DNA from: Aestuariicoccus sp032586235
Lineage (GTDB): Bacteria > Pseudomonadota > Alphaproteobacteria > Rhodobacterales > Rhodobacteraceae
Direction of reading: 5' to 3'
DNA: 64,000 nucleotides
Assembly (NCBI RefSeq): GCF_032586235.1
Contig: NZ_JAWHTD010000016.1
Location: forward strand, 13,774-77,773
This document shows positions 54,196-62,506 of the stretch, piece after piece. The number at the start of each line of letters is the position of its first letter. Position 1 is the stretch's first letter. The notes under the pieces are model-generated. The model was not told the origin of the DNA. It searched no databases and was given only the letters and a program-made list of their open reading frames with translations. The position numbers and the translations under genes are program-made.

Positions 54196-55374
54196 GTGCA
54201 GTTGGACGGAGCGCAAACAAGCTCTGCCCGGGAGGAGATGAAAGGCGCGCTGTGCATCGCACAGATCGCCGCGACGGACCCGACACCCGTGGATGCGATC
54301 CTGTCGCAGCTCGGGCCCGGGCCGTTCGAACTTGTGTGCTTGTTTGTCTCGCCGGATGCGGATTTCACCACCCTGACGCAGGCCGCGTCCGGGCGGTTCG
54401 GCGATGCCGACGTGATGGCCTGCACCACCGCGGGGGAACTGGGCCGCGATGGCTATGAGGACGGGCAGATCATCGCGGTCGCCTTTCCGTCCAGCCTCTT
54501 TGCGGTGCGCTCTTACGTGGTCGACGGGCTTGACAGTTTCGACGAACAGCAGCTTATCGACCGGCTGATCCAGAGCAGGCTAGAGCTTTCCCGGCGCGCG
54601 CCCGACATGCCGGCGGAATTCGCCTTTCTGATGGTCGACGGGCTGAGCCTGCGCGAAGAGCACCTGACCACCGTTCTGGCCTCGGGGCTGGGGCCGATGC
54701 CGCTTTTTGGCGGATCGTCCGGCGACGGCACCGATTTTCACGCCACCTATCTTTCGCACAACGGCCGCGTGCGCCAGAACGCGGCGCTGATCGCGATGGT
54801 GCGCAGCCGCTGCCCGGTGCGGGTCTTCAGCCTCGATCATCTGGTGCCGACCGAGACGCGCATGGTCGTCACCTCGGCCGATCCGGACGCGCGCATCGTG
54901 CACGAGATCAACGCCGAACCGGCGGCGGCGGAATATGCCCGGCTGCTGGGCAAGGATCCAAACCAGCTCGACCCGTTCACCTTCGCCGCCCATCCGGTCG
55001 TCGTGCGGCTGGGCGACACCCACCACGTCCGCGCCATCCAGCGCGTCAACGAAGACGGGCATCTGGTGTTCTTTTCGGCGATCAACGAGGGCATGGTGCT
55101 GACTCTGGCCAAACATAACGACATCGCCGAACATCTGCGCGAGGGGCTGGCCGGGCTGGCGCAATCGGGCCGGCCGCGGCAGATCCTCGGCTGCGATTGC
55201 ATCCTGCGCCGCATCGAGGCCGGGCAGAGCCAGAAGACGCGCGAGATCTCGGCGATTCTGCGCGACAACAACCTCGTCGGCTTTTCGACCTACGGCGAAC
55301 AGATCGGCGCGCTGCATGTGAACCAGACGCTGACGGGCGTCGCGATCTACCCGCCCGAGGACGAGGCTCTCTGA
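54196..55374 (+). CDS. FIST-domain sensor protein (NosP-like)
   Basis: Soluble protein of 392 residues with an N-terminal FIST domain (about 15-215; VMACTTAGELGRDGYEDGQI, FGGSSGDGTDFHATYLSHNG) and a C-terminal FIST_C domain (about 220-380; IQRVNEDGHLVFFSAINEGM, CDCILRRIE, GFSTYGEQIGALHVNQTL). FIST proteins pair with signalling enzymes; in Pseudomonas, Vibrio and Legionella the FIST protein NosP is a haem-based nitric-oxide sensor encoded beside a hybrid kinase. The GTG 54196 start is used; ATG 54238 is possible but its Shine-Dalgarno is too close. The stop overlaps the kinase start (TGATG). Confidence 0.92.
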   Translation: MQLDGAQTSSAREEMKGALCIAQIAATDPTPVDAILSQLGPGPFELVCLFVSPDADFTTLTQAASGRFGDADVMACTTAGELGRDGYEDGQIIAVAFPSSLFAVRSYVVDGLDSFDEQQLIDRLIQSRLELSRRAPDMPAEFAFLMVDGLSLREEHLTTVLASGLGPMPLFGGSSGDGTDFHATYLSHNGRVRQNAALIAMVRSRCPVRVFSLDHLVPTETRMVVTSADPDARIVHEINAEPAAAEYARLLGKDPNQLDPFTFAAHPVVVRLGDTHHVRAIQRVNEDGHLVFFSAINEGMVLTLAKHNDIAEHLREGLAGLAQSGRPRQILGCDCILRRIEAGQSQKTREISAILRDNNLVGFSTYGEQIGALHVNQTLTGVAIYPPEDEAL

Positions 55375-57584
55375 TGTCCCTGATCAATCCGAGCGACAGT
55401 CTCGAGCGGCAGAACGAAAAGCTGATCAAGATCACCGAGGCGCTGATGCGGCGGGTGGAATACGGCACCGCGCAATCGGGCGCGGCCTATGCCCAGTTCG
55501 AACGCGCCGCCCTGCTGGAGCGCCGGGTGCGCGAACGCACGCTGGAACTGGAGCGCACGCTCGACCTGCTGCACGAGTCCAACGCCCAGCTCGCGCTGGC
55601 CAACCAGGAAACCGAGGCCGCGCGGCGCAACCTTGCGGACGCCATCGAAACCGTGTCCGAGGGTTTCGCGCTGTTTGACGGCGACGACGATCTGGTGATG
55701 TGCAACTCGCGCTTCTGCCGCGATTTCCGCGACACCACCCGCGATCTGCGCCCCGGCCTGGCGTTTGAGGGCTATGTCGAGCGCATCAGCCGGTCGCGCT
55801 ACCTCGCCCTGCCCGAGGGTGTGACACCCGAGGCCTGGGCCGAACAGCGCATTCGCCGGCACAAGGACCGGCGGGTCATGTTCAACGTCCAGCTGGCCCA
55901 TGACCGCTGGCTTCAGGTCAGCGAACACCGCACCGCCAACGGCGGCACCGTGGTCTTGCAGACCGACGTGACCGACATCATCCGGCTGGAACGCCAGGAA
56001 CGCACGCGGCTCAAGGACAAGCAGGCGCGCATGATCCGCGCCACGCTGGATCATCTCAACCAGGGCGTCGCGATCTTTGACGAGAACGCGCGGCTGGTGG
56101 GCTGGAACGCTAAGATCGGCACGCTTCTGTCGATCCCCGCGCGGCGTCTGCATATCGGCGCCTCGTTCCAGAGCCTGCTGGATCAGCTGGGCGACGATTT
56201 CGACTTCACCCGCGGGATCGACCGGGCCGGCTTCGGTCACTGGGCCCGGTCCGAGGGCCCCCGCGACCCCATCAGTTTCGAGGTCCGCCACGGCGGCATC
56301 CAGACCCTGCAGATCTTCGGCCGCGGCATGCCGGACCGGGGGTTCGTGATTTCCTGCACCGATGTCACGGCGGAACGTGAGGCCGCCGCCAAGCTTTACG
56401 AGATGAACGAGATCCTGGAACAGCGGGTGATGGAACGCACGCTAGAGCTTGAGGATGCGCTGAGCGCGGCGGAGCGGGCCAACGCCTCGAAGTCGCGCTT
56501 TGTCGCGGCGGCCAGTCACGATCTGCTGCAGCCTCTGTCCGCGGCCAAGCTTTTCATCTCGTCGCTGTCCGACCGGCTGGTCGACGACAGCGATGCGGCG
56601 GTGCTGGCCAAGGCGGAATCGGCGCTGACCAGCGCCGAACAGCTGATCGACGCGCTGCTGGACATCTCGAAACTGGAATCAGACGCTCTGCGGTTCGACG
56701 TGCGCCCGGTGGCGCTGGCCGAGATCCTTGGCCCGCTGCGCGACGAGATGGGCATGCTGGCGGCGGCCAAGGGGCTGAGCCTGCGGATCGTCGAAAGCAC
56801 GCTGACGGTCGAGACCGACCCGGCCTATCTGCGCCGCATCGTGCAGAACCTGATGGCCAACGCGATCCGCTACACCACGCGCGGGCGGGTCGTGGTCGGC
56901 GTGCGCCGCAACGGCGGATCGGCCCGGATCGAGGTCTGGGATACCGGGCCGGGCATCGCCGAGGCCGACCAGGGCACCATCTTCGAAGAGTTCAAACGGC
57001 TCGACACCCGCGCCAGCAGCAACGACGGGCTTGGGCTGGGGCTGGCCATCGTCGAGAGGGCCTGCGCGCGGCTGGGGCATCCGCTGGGGCTTTGGTCGGA
57101 ACCGGGGCGCGGCAGCTGTTTCATGGTGAACGTGCCCGTCGCCCATGCCGAAACGCCCGCCACCCCGCCCCGCGCGCGCTCTGCCCGGCCCAAAGGGCTG
57201 GCGCAGGCGGGGATGATCGTGCTGCTGGTGGAGAACGACGCGCAATTGCGCCGCGCCATTTCGATCCTGGTGGAAAGCTGGGGCGTCAATGTGATCGAGG
57301 CCGAGGATGCGGAAACCGCGCTGCAACTGCTCGCCGATCTCGAGATCGCGCCGGATGCGATGCTTTTGGACCATCAGCTTGGCCGCGGGATGACCGGGGT
57401 CGAGCTTTATGAGGTGATCACGGGGATGCTGGGGCCGCTGCCCTGCGCGGTCATCTCGGCGGACCGGTCGCCGCATCTGCGCCAGCTCTGCAAGGGGGTG
57501 GGTCTGGATCTGCTGCAAAAGCCGCTCGACCGCCACAAGCTGATCCAGTTTCTCGACATGGTCGCCGCCGCCGACCCGGGCTGA
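55374..57584 (+). CDS. PAS-containing hybrid sensor histidine kinase (NahK-like)
   Basis: Cytoplasmic hybrid kinase of 736 residues. An N-terminal coiled coil (about 10-85; AALLERRVRERTLELERTL) leads to two PAS-like domains (about 88-200 and 215-335), a second coiled coil, then HisKA with His382 in AAASHDLLQPLSAAKLF, HATPase (NLMANAIRYTTRG, DTGPGIAEADQG, GLGLGLAIVERA), and a C-terminal receiver (about 610-730) with Asp666 in AMLLDHQLGRG. There is no transmembrane segment. Domain order and the HDLLQPL motif are those of NahK/ErcS'-type kinases. Its ATG overlaps the FIST stop, so the sensor and kinase are made together, and the NarL-type regulator upstream is the likely final target. Confidence 0.95.
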   Translation: MSLINPSDSLERQNEKLIKITEALMRRVEYGTAQSGAAYAQFERAALLERRVRERTLELERTLDLLHESNAQLALANQETEAARRNLADAIETVSEGFALFDGDDDLVMCNSRFCRDFRDTTRDLRPGLAFEGYVERISRSRYLALPEGVTPEAWAEQRIRRHKDRRVMFNVQLAHDRWLQVSEHRTANGGTVVLQTDVTDIIRLERQERTRLKDKQARMIRATLDHLNQGVAIFDENARLVGWNAKIGTLLSIPARRLHIGASFQSLLDQLGDDFDFTRGIDRAGFGHWARSEGPRDPISFEVRHGGIQTLQIFGRGMPDRGFVISCTDVTAEREAAAKLYEMNEILEQRVMERTLELEDALSAAERANASKSRFVAAASHDLLQPLSAAKLFISSLSDRLVDDSDAAVLAKAESALTSAEQLIDALLDISKLESDALRFDVRPVALAEILGPLRDEMGMLAAAKGLSLRIVESTLTVETDPAYLRRIVQNLMANAIRYTTRGRVVVGVRRNGGSARIEVWDTGPGIAEADQGTIFEEFKRLDTRASSNDGLGLGLAIVERACARLGHPLGLWSEPGRGSCFMVNVPVAHAETPATPPRARSARPKGLAQAGMIVLLVENDAQLRRAISILVESWGVNVIEAEDAETALQLLADLEIAPDAMLLDHQLGRGMTGVELYEVITGMLGPLPCAVISADRSPHLRQLCKGVGLDLLQKPLDRHKLIQFLDMVAAADPG

Positions 57585-57604
57585 CCCGGGCCCGGAGCGT
57601 CACG

Positions 57605-58027
57605 TCAGGCCACCTTGGCGACCAGATAATCCGTGGCGCGCGCGCGGGTGTCGTCGGGCCATTGCCGCGCGCGGATGACGCCCAGATCGGCCAGCACGGC
57701 GGTCGAGGTCATCTCGACCCGCATGTCGCCGCCGCAACTGGCCGCCAGCCGCAGGTCCATGCTGGAGCGGCCGATGCGCAGCACCTCCAGCCGCCAGACC
57801 AGCTGATCGCCAAGGCGGCTGGCGGATGGGAAGCTGGCCTGACATTGCGCGATGGGCAGGCCCAGACCGTCGCCGCCATGCATGCGCGCGAACGACCAGT
57901 CGAGCGCGTCATCGAACCATCGTTCGACCAGCGCATTGGCCATTTCGAAATATCTCGGGAGCGGAACGATTCCGGTGGAATCAACGTGTTGGCTCAGCAC
58001 TTGCTGGCGCATCGTATAGGCGGGCAT
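57605..58027 (-). CDS. Hotdog-fold acyl-CoA thioesterase family protein
   Basis: Protein of 140 residues with the 4-hydroxybenzoyl-CoA thioesterase-like pattern: YTMRQQVLSQHVDSTGIVPL with the catalytic Asp-like position, YFEMANALVERWFDD (active-site helix), and SASRLGDQLVWRLEVLRIGR. Thioester hydrolysis is inferred; substrate unknown. ATG 58027 begins the conserved region; the frame is open to 58126 but upstream residues are not family-like. It is convergent with the hybrid kinase (20-base gap). Confidence 0.78.
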   Translation of the reverse strand: MPAYTMRQQVLSQHVDSTGIVPLPRYFEMANALVERWFDDALDWSFARMHGGDGLGLPIAQCQASFPSASRLGDQLVWRLEVLRIGRSSMDLRLAASCGGDMRVEMTSTAVLADLGVIRARQWPDDTRARATDYLVAKVA

Positions 58028-58130
58028 GGTCGTCTGGGGTCTCAAATCCTGTCTTCTTGGGACCAATGAGCTACCACAGAACATGCATTTGTCGAACACC
58101 ATTCGCGCGCGTGCATACGATAGCACACAG

Positions 58131-58162
58131 AAAAGGGGCAGAGCGGCCTCAGCCCCTGCCCC
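58131..58162 (-). terminator. Terminator of the 95-residue secreted protein gene
   Basis: On the minus strand GGGGCAG ... CTGCCCC with a GC-rich interior, followed by TTTTC. It lies 10 bases after the stop at 58173. Confidence 0.6.
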
Positions 58163-58172
58163 TTCCGTTGCG

Positions 58173-58460
58173 TCAAAGCATCCCCTTGCAGCTGGTCGGC
58201 GAATTCGGGCGTCCGATATGGTGAGGGTTCAGCACGAGGATCCACATTTCGGGATAGCCGAGCGCCTTGGTGCGCCGGTATGTGCAGTTCTGCGGCGTGG
58301 TGTAATAGTCGCGCTCCAGCGCCGATGGCGCCGTGCCCTGGCTGCTGACCATGCCAGGGGCTGGCGGACGGGCCTGCGCCTGCCAGAGCGATCCCGTCTG
58401 GGCCGGTGTCTGCGGGGAAAGCGATATCGACAAAGCGGTGAGGATTGCGGCGATGCTCAT
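58173..58460 (-). CDS. Small secreted protein of unknown function, 95 residues
   Basis: Not recognised beyond being an exported small protein. A short hydrophobic N-terminus (MSIAAILTALSISLSPQTPA) acts as a likely signal peptide. The mature part is Pro/Tyr-rich with two Cys (QNCTYRRTKALGYPEMWILV, TSCKGML). GAAAGGACGG precedes the ATG. A terminator follows on the same strand, so it appears monocistronic. Confidence 0.72.
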   Translation of the reverse strand: MSIAAILTALSISLSPQTPAQTGSLWQAQARPPAPGMVSSQGTAPSALERDYYTTPQNCTYRRTKALGYPEMWILVLNPHHIGRPNSPTSCKGML

Positions 58461-58628
58461 GTGTCCGTCCTTTCAAAAACCTCTGCCCGACCACGGCCGG
58501 GACATGCATGGATGAGGTCAGTCTTTGTAAGGAGCGGCGCTAAAGCGCGGCGCAATTCGGGCGAAAGTGCGAAGTCGTTATTGTTGGTTAACAATGGGTT
58601 ATAAGGTCGATCCCCGGGTTCTGCCCCC

Positions 58629-59918
58629 CTACCGCCCGATCACGATATCGGCCCGCAGCCCGCCCAGACGCGGGCTCTCGCCCAGCCGCAGCACGCCGCC
58701 GTGGATGCGCGCGATGTCGGCGGTGATCGCCAGGCCCAGCCCCACGCCCGAGCCCTTGTCCTGGTTGCGCGCGGGATCCAGCCGCACGAAAGGCCGCAGC
58801 GCGTCATCCCGTGCGTCGGCGGCGATGCCGGGCCCGTCATCCTCGACCCGGATGCGCAGGAACTTGTCGGTCAGGGCGACCGACACCTCGGCGCGGCTGC
58901 CATAGCGCACAGCGTTGCCGATCAGGTTCTCCACCGCGCGGCGCATTGCCGTGGGGCGCAGGGCCACCTGCCCCGCGCCCTCGGCGGAAACCAGGGTGAC
59001 ATCGGCCCCGCCGCGGCGCGCGTCCTCGACCACCTCGCTGACGAAGGCCACCGGGTCGACCGGTTCCGCCGCGCCCGACTGCGCGTCGCCGCGCGCGAAT
59101 TCCAGGAAGGCATCGAGCAGCTTTTGCATGTCGTCGACGTCGCGTTCCATCGGGATGCGGTCCTCGTCGTCGAGCATCGACAGCCCCAGCCGCAGCCGCG
59201 TCAGCGGCGTGCGCAGATCGTGGCTGACCCCCGACAGCATCAGCGTGCGCTGTTCGATCTGCCGTTCGATCCGCGCCCGCATATCCAGAAATGCGTTCCC
59301 CGCCGACCGCACCTCGACCGCGCCCGAGGGCGAATAGGGCACGTGCCGCCCGCGCCCGAAGGCCTCGGCGGCATTGGCCAGCCGGGTGATGGGACGCAGC
59401 TGGTTGCGTAGGTAGACAAAGGCGATGACCGTCATCAGCACGCCGAAGAAGCCCATATTGACCAGCAATTGGTGCGGGTTGGCCGCCGAGGCGCGCCGCC
59501 GGTCCAGATCGAGCCGATAGAGACTGTCCGGCCCCTGAACATAGAGGATCAGATCGCGGTCCGTCGGCAGCGCGATCTGGCGCAGCTCGGGCAGGAACCG
59601 TTCCAGCGTTCGGGTCACGACGATGCCCGAGAAATCGTACCAGCGCCGGGAGGATTCCGCCGGCACGTCCTCTGGCGCAACCGCAGCGGTGTCGATGGCC
59701 AGCGCCTCGGCAGTGGCCCTGTCCGGAAGGTCGGCCAGCACCAGCGTCACCTGGCGCGCGACTTCGCGGCTCATCTGCTCGCTGACGCCCTCGAAATGCC
59801 GCTGGATAAAGACGATAGACACCACCAGCTGCAGCGTCACCACCGGCAGCACCAGAATCAGCGCGGCCCGGCCGTAAAGACCGCGCGGCATATAGCGTTT
59901 GAGCCATTCGAACGACAT
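58629..59918 (-). CDS. EnvZ-like sensor histidine kinase
   Basis: Membrane sensor kinase of 429 residues. Two transmembrane helices (AALILVLPVVTLQLVVSIVF at about 18-38; LLVNMGFFGVLMTVIAFVYL at about 150-170) flank a periplasmic domain. A HAMP linker (RNQLRPITRLANAAEAFGRG) leads to HisKA with His233 in LSGVSHDLRTPLTRLRLGLS, then HATPase motifs NLIGNAVRYG, VEDDGPGIAADARD and GSGVGLGLAITADIARIHGG. The layout is that of the EnvZ/RegB-like osmosensor group. Its response regulator is not adjacent in this window; the upstream neighbour is a divergent hydrolase gene. Confidence 0.93.
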   Translation of the reverse strand: MSFEWLKRYMPRGLYGRAALILVLPVVTLQLVVSIVFIQRHFEGVSEQMSREVARQVTLVLADLPDRATAEALAIDTAAVAPEDVPAESSRRWYDFSGIVVTRTLERFLPELRQIALPTDRDLILYVQGPDSLYRLDLDRRRASAANPHQLLVNMGFFGVLMTVIAFVYLRNQLRPITRLANAAEAFGRGRHVPYSPSGAVEVRSAGNAFLDMRARIERQIEQRTLMLSGVSHDLRTPLTRLRLGLSMLDDEDRIPMERDVDDMQKLLDAFLEFARGDAQSGAAEPVDPVAFVSEVVEDARRGGADVTLVSAEGAGQVALRPTAMRRAVENLIGNAVRYGSRAEVSVALTDKFLRIRVEDDGPGIAADARDDALRPFVRLDPARNQDKGSGVGLGLAITADIARIHGGVLRLGESPRLGGLRADIVIGR

Positions 59919-60029
59919 GCGCGCAGGCTACTGCGGGTTCCGCCGGGGGGAAACCGCAATTCGATGGCTTGCACCCAGGCCCGATCCGCGCCCCTATGCA
60001 CGTGACGCGCCCCGGACACAGGACAGCCC

Positions 60030-60953
60030 ATGCAGGACCCCCAGCCAGACTTTCGCCCCGTCCCCGAGGTGGCCGAAGAGGTCGCGCCGGGGGTGCGCCG
60101 GATCCTCTGCGACAACCCCTCGCCGATGACCTTCCGTGGCACCAACACCTATCTGGTGGGCACGCGCGACATCGCCGTGATCGACCCCGGGCCGGACGAT
60201 GCCCGCCATCTCGAGGCGATCCTCACGGCGCTGAGCCCCGGACAGCACATCGCCCATATCGTCGTGACCCATGCCCATCTCGATCACTCGCCGCTGGCCG
60301 CGCCGCTGCGCGCCCGGACCGGCGCCCCGGTCCATGCCTTCGGCGATGCCCGCGCCGGACGCTCGCCCGAGATGGAGACGCTGGCCGCAAGCGGACTGGC
60401 TGGCGGGGGCGAAGGGGTCGATGCCGCGTTTGCACCGACGGAGATGCTCGCCGATGGCGCGGAACTGACGGGCGACGGCTGGCGCCTGCGGGCCTGGCAC
60501 ACGCCTGGCCATTTCGGCAACCACATCGCGCTAGAGCTGGGCGATCTGCTGTTCTCCGGCGATCTGGTGATGGGCTGGGCAAGCTCGCTGGTGTCGCCGC
60601 CCGATGGCGACCTGACCGCCTTCATGCAGAGCTGCGAGCGGCTGCTCACCCGCGACTGGCGCCGCCTGCTGCCGGGCCATGGCGCGCCCGTCGAGGCTCC
60701 GGCGGCGCGGATATCCGAACTCCTGACCCACCGCCGCGCCCGCGAAGCCGCCATCCTGCAGGTCCTGCACGCCGGCCCCGCCGACGCCGCCGGCCTCGCC
60801 CGCGCGATCTACACCGACACCCCGCCGGCCCTGTTGGGCGCCGCCGCGCGCAACGTCCTGGCCCATCTCATTGATCTGACCCGCAAATCCCGCGTGATCC
60901 ACGAAGGCCCCCTGGCCGAAACCACGACCTTTTCCCTCGCCCCGCCAGGCTGA
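60030..60953 (+). CDS. Metallo-beta-lactamase-fold hydrolase (LACTB2-like)
   Basis: Predicted metal-dependent hydrolase of 307 residues. The metal-binding motif is THAHLDHSPL (about residue 82-88), with further ligands in AWHTPGHFGNHIA and FSGDLVMGWASSLVSPPDGD, and the late LLPGHGAPVEAP. It begins NPSPMTFRGTNTYLVGTRDI, the LACTB2/Beta-lactamase-B2 form. Human LACTB2 is an RNase; bacterial homologues are uncharacterised. A winged-helix-like C-terminal segment (SELLTHRRAREAAILQVL) completes the family pattern. Confidence 0.92.
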   Translation: MQDPQPDFRPVPEVAEEVAPGVRRILCDNPSPMTFRGTNTYLVGTRDIAVIDPGPDDARHLEAILTALSPGQHIAHIVVTHAHLDHSPLAAPLRARTGAPVHAFGDARAGRSPEMETLAASGLAGGGEGVDAAFAPTEMLADGAELTGDGWRLRAWHTPGHFGNHIALELGDLLFSGDLVMGWASSLVSPPDGDLTAFMQSCERLLTRDWRRLLPGHGAPVEAPAARISELLTHRRAREAAILQVLHAGPADAAGLARAIYTDTPPALLGAAARNVLAHLIDLTRKSRVIHEGPLAETTTFSLAPPG

Positions 60954-61023
60954 AAAAATGCGCCGCCAATGGGCGAAACCCTCTGGACGACCGGAATCTC
61001 TGTTGCTATACGCCACCCCGTGT

Positions 61024-61098
61024 TCCGGCGTAGCTCAGCGGTAGAGCAGTTGACTGTTAATCAATTGGTCGTAGGTTCGATCCCTACCGCCGGAGCCA
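61024..61098 (+). tRNA. tRNA-Asn (anticodon GTT)
   Basis: Complete 75-base cloverleaf including CCA. The acceptor TCCGGCG pairs with CGCCGGA, discriminator G. The anticodon arm is TTGA-CTGTTAA-TCAA with GTT. The T arm is GTAGGTTCGATCCCTAC. It borders unrelated-looking accessory DNA and is a candidate integration site. Confidence 0.97.
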
Positions 61099-61124
61099 AA
61101 AAATCTCAATGAGATCAAAATGAT

Positions 61125-61150
61125 AAAGGCCGCCTCGATGGGCGGCTTTT
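61125..61150 (+). terminator. Terminator of tRNA-Asn
   Basis: GCCGCC (61129-61134) pairs with GGCGGC (61141-61146), followed by TTTTGTCG; an AAAG run precedes the stem. It lies 27 bases after the tRNA. Confidence 0.55.
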
Positions 61151-61272
61151 GTCGTTTTCCGGGGCCTCTACAACAACTCTACAACATTCGGGCTTCTGCC
61201 ACGAAAAGGCCCGAGAGTGACAAACCCCCGGGCAAGTGGCCTCGCAACGGAGAACGAGGTTTTTGAAGTTGG

Positions 61273-61407
61273 CTATAGATCAGGTGCCGTCCACCAGCGC
61301 CCTTCCATGAAGATGTAGGTCCGCCCCATATACTTCAGCCGCACATAGCAGTAGCGATCGAGGCCCCGGCTGATGATGCGCAGCCGCTCGCGAACGCGCG
61401 GACTCAC
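61273..61407 (-). CDS. Very small basic protein of unknown function, 44 residues
   Basis: Reads VSPRVRERLRIISRGLDRYC..., ending RTYIFMEGRWWTAPDL, with no stop in 44 codons. The GTG start at 61407 overlaps the stop of the 81-residue gene by four bases (GTGA), which is the main evidence that it is real. Basic and aromatic-rich; possibly DNA- or RNA-binding, phage-like. Not recognised. Confidence 0.5.
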   Translation of the reverse strand: MSPRVRERLRIISRGLDRYCYVRLKYMGRTYIFMEGRWWTAPDL

Positions 61408-61649
61408 GAGGCGGCCTCTATAGTGCAATGGCCACGCATCTTATCGGCCATGTGTTTGGCAGTTGCAGCGACCTCATCAAGCATGTCCGCGAGGCTGCAC
61501 TTGCAGAGGCGTCCAACGACATCTTCGGGCAGGTAGCTCCCACAGAGGTAGATGTCGCCTTTCGCACCGACAGCGAAACGGTCAGGCCGGTCCCAGAGAC
61601 CAATATCGAGTGCCAAAGTCAGAAGATTATCTTCGTGTTTGCAGGTCAT
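61404..61649 (-). CDS. Small protein of unknown function, 81 residues
   Basis: Not recognised. ATG 61649 has AAAGGAG at normal spacing; the frame is open to 61718 but lacks a better start. The sequence has three Cys-containing pieces (MTCKHEDNLLTLALDIGLWD, GDIYLCGSYLPEDVVGRLCK, RGHCTIEAAS) and looks like a small cytoplasmic protein. It is translationally coupled to the 44-residue gene, and is divergent from the 213-residue gene, so the three may form one accessory unit on the tRNA-Asn side of hsdM. Confidence 0.62.
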   Translation of the reverse strand: MTCKHEDNLLTLALDIGLWDRPDRFAVGAKGDIYLCGSYLPEDVVGRLCKCSLADMLDEVAATAKHMADKMRGHCTIEAAS

Positions 61650-61719
61650 AGTTTTAACTCCTTTCGGGTATTTGTTCCGCCTTATTGACGTGCCACCGTT
61701 ATTCCCCAGAGTGATCACT

Positions 61720-62361
61720 ATGAAAAAACAGCCAGTTCCGACTGCGTGTTTCGAAGACGCGTTCCTCGACTACCTGCGCCTACGTTTCGAGTTCGAACCG
61801 CTCATGCATTACGTCATGGCCGCGACGAACATCTGCGACGAAACGGGCCGGGACTACCCGCAATTTGTCCGTGCCTTCTTCACTTGGTTCGCAGAGGCGT
61901 TCTTGTTCGACCGCAAAGGCAACATGCCGGTCGAAACCCACAACGCTGATCCCGCAGACAATCGCTGGCGGCGATACGAGGACTGCCATGCTCTGCTCGA
62001 AGGCTGGCACAATGACGACCTAAGGGCCGCACTTGAGGCGCACGAGGAACGCTGGGAACTCGTTGAGCGTGTCATGCAATTGCGATCTGAGCCGCGCGAG
62101 GACCCGGTTGGCAAGGCCGGACGCAAGCGCAAGAAAACGACGAAGACGGACGCCGAAGTCTTTGCCGAATTGGAGGAATGGTTCGCCGTTCGCGACTACA
62201 CGTTGAAGCGGCAACACAGGAAGCTTACCGTTCACCACCTGTACATGTCGGGCATCTTTCCCGTTGCCCTTGTCCGTTCAGGCGAAGGGTATCAGGTCAA
62301 GTGCATCCAGATTGATCACCCGGACGCGATCCGACTGCCTAAGGGCAAACGAGAGCGCTGA
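61720..62361 (+). CDS. Hypothetical protein, 213 residues, in the tRNA-Asn island
   Basis: Not recognised. From ATG 61720 the protein has an N-terminal aromatic, acidic helical region (FEDAFLDYLRLRFEFEPLMH, YPQFVRAFFTWFAEAFLFDR) that recalls no family I can name, a charged middle part, then a strongly basic linker (GRKRKKTTKTDAEVFAELEE) and a C-terminal segment KLTVHHLYMSGIFPVALVRS. Codon use and lower GC differ from the core genes upstream. The longer open frame to 61552 lacks an appropriate start. It is 71 bases from the divergent 81-residue gene and 145 bases before hsdM. Confidence 0.75.
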   Translation: MKKQPVPTACFEDAFLDYLRLRFEFEPLMHYVMAATNICDETGRDYPQFVRAFFTWFAEAFLFDRKGNMPVETHNADPADNRWRRYEDCHALLEGWHNDDLRAALEAHEERWELVERVMQLRSEPREDPVGKAGRKRKKTTKTDAEVFAELEEWFAVRDYTLKRQHRKLTVHHLYMSGIFPVALVRSGEGYQVKCIQIDHPDAIRLPKGKRER

Positions 62362-62478
62362 TCTTTCGAACAGAACGGAATGCTCCATGCGGTTGTTGAG
62401 AGCCTAATAGGCGGCGGGTCATCCGGCACAGTTTCCCCCAATCTTAACCGCCAGCCACTCTCGTTTGAGGTTGCAAAA

Positions 62479-62493
62479 CATTGATAGTCAATG
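62479..62493. promoter_or_regulatory. 15-bp palindrome before hsdM
   Basis: CATTGA-TAG-TCAATG, a perfect dyad 13 bases before the hsdM ATG. Restriction-modification genes are often self-regulated through such operators. The 145-base gap before hsdM shows no gene. Confidence 0.35.
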
Positions 62494-62506
62494 TCTTTTG
62501 GGCGGC

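Noticed and set aside
61099..61272. Integrase or attachment-site remnant next to tRNA-Asn
   Set aside because: Short CTCTACAAC repeats near 61166-61185 are suggestive but no second copy of the tRNA 3' end and no integrase frame are visible here.
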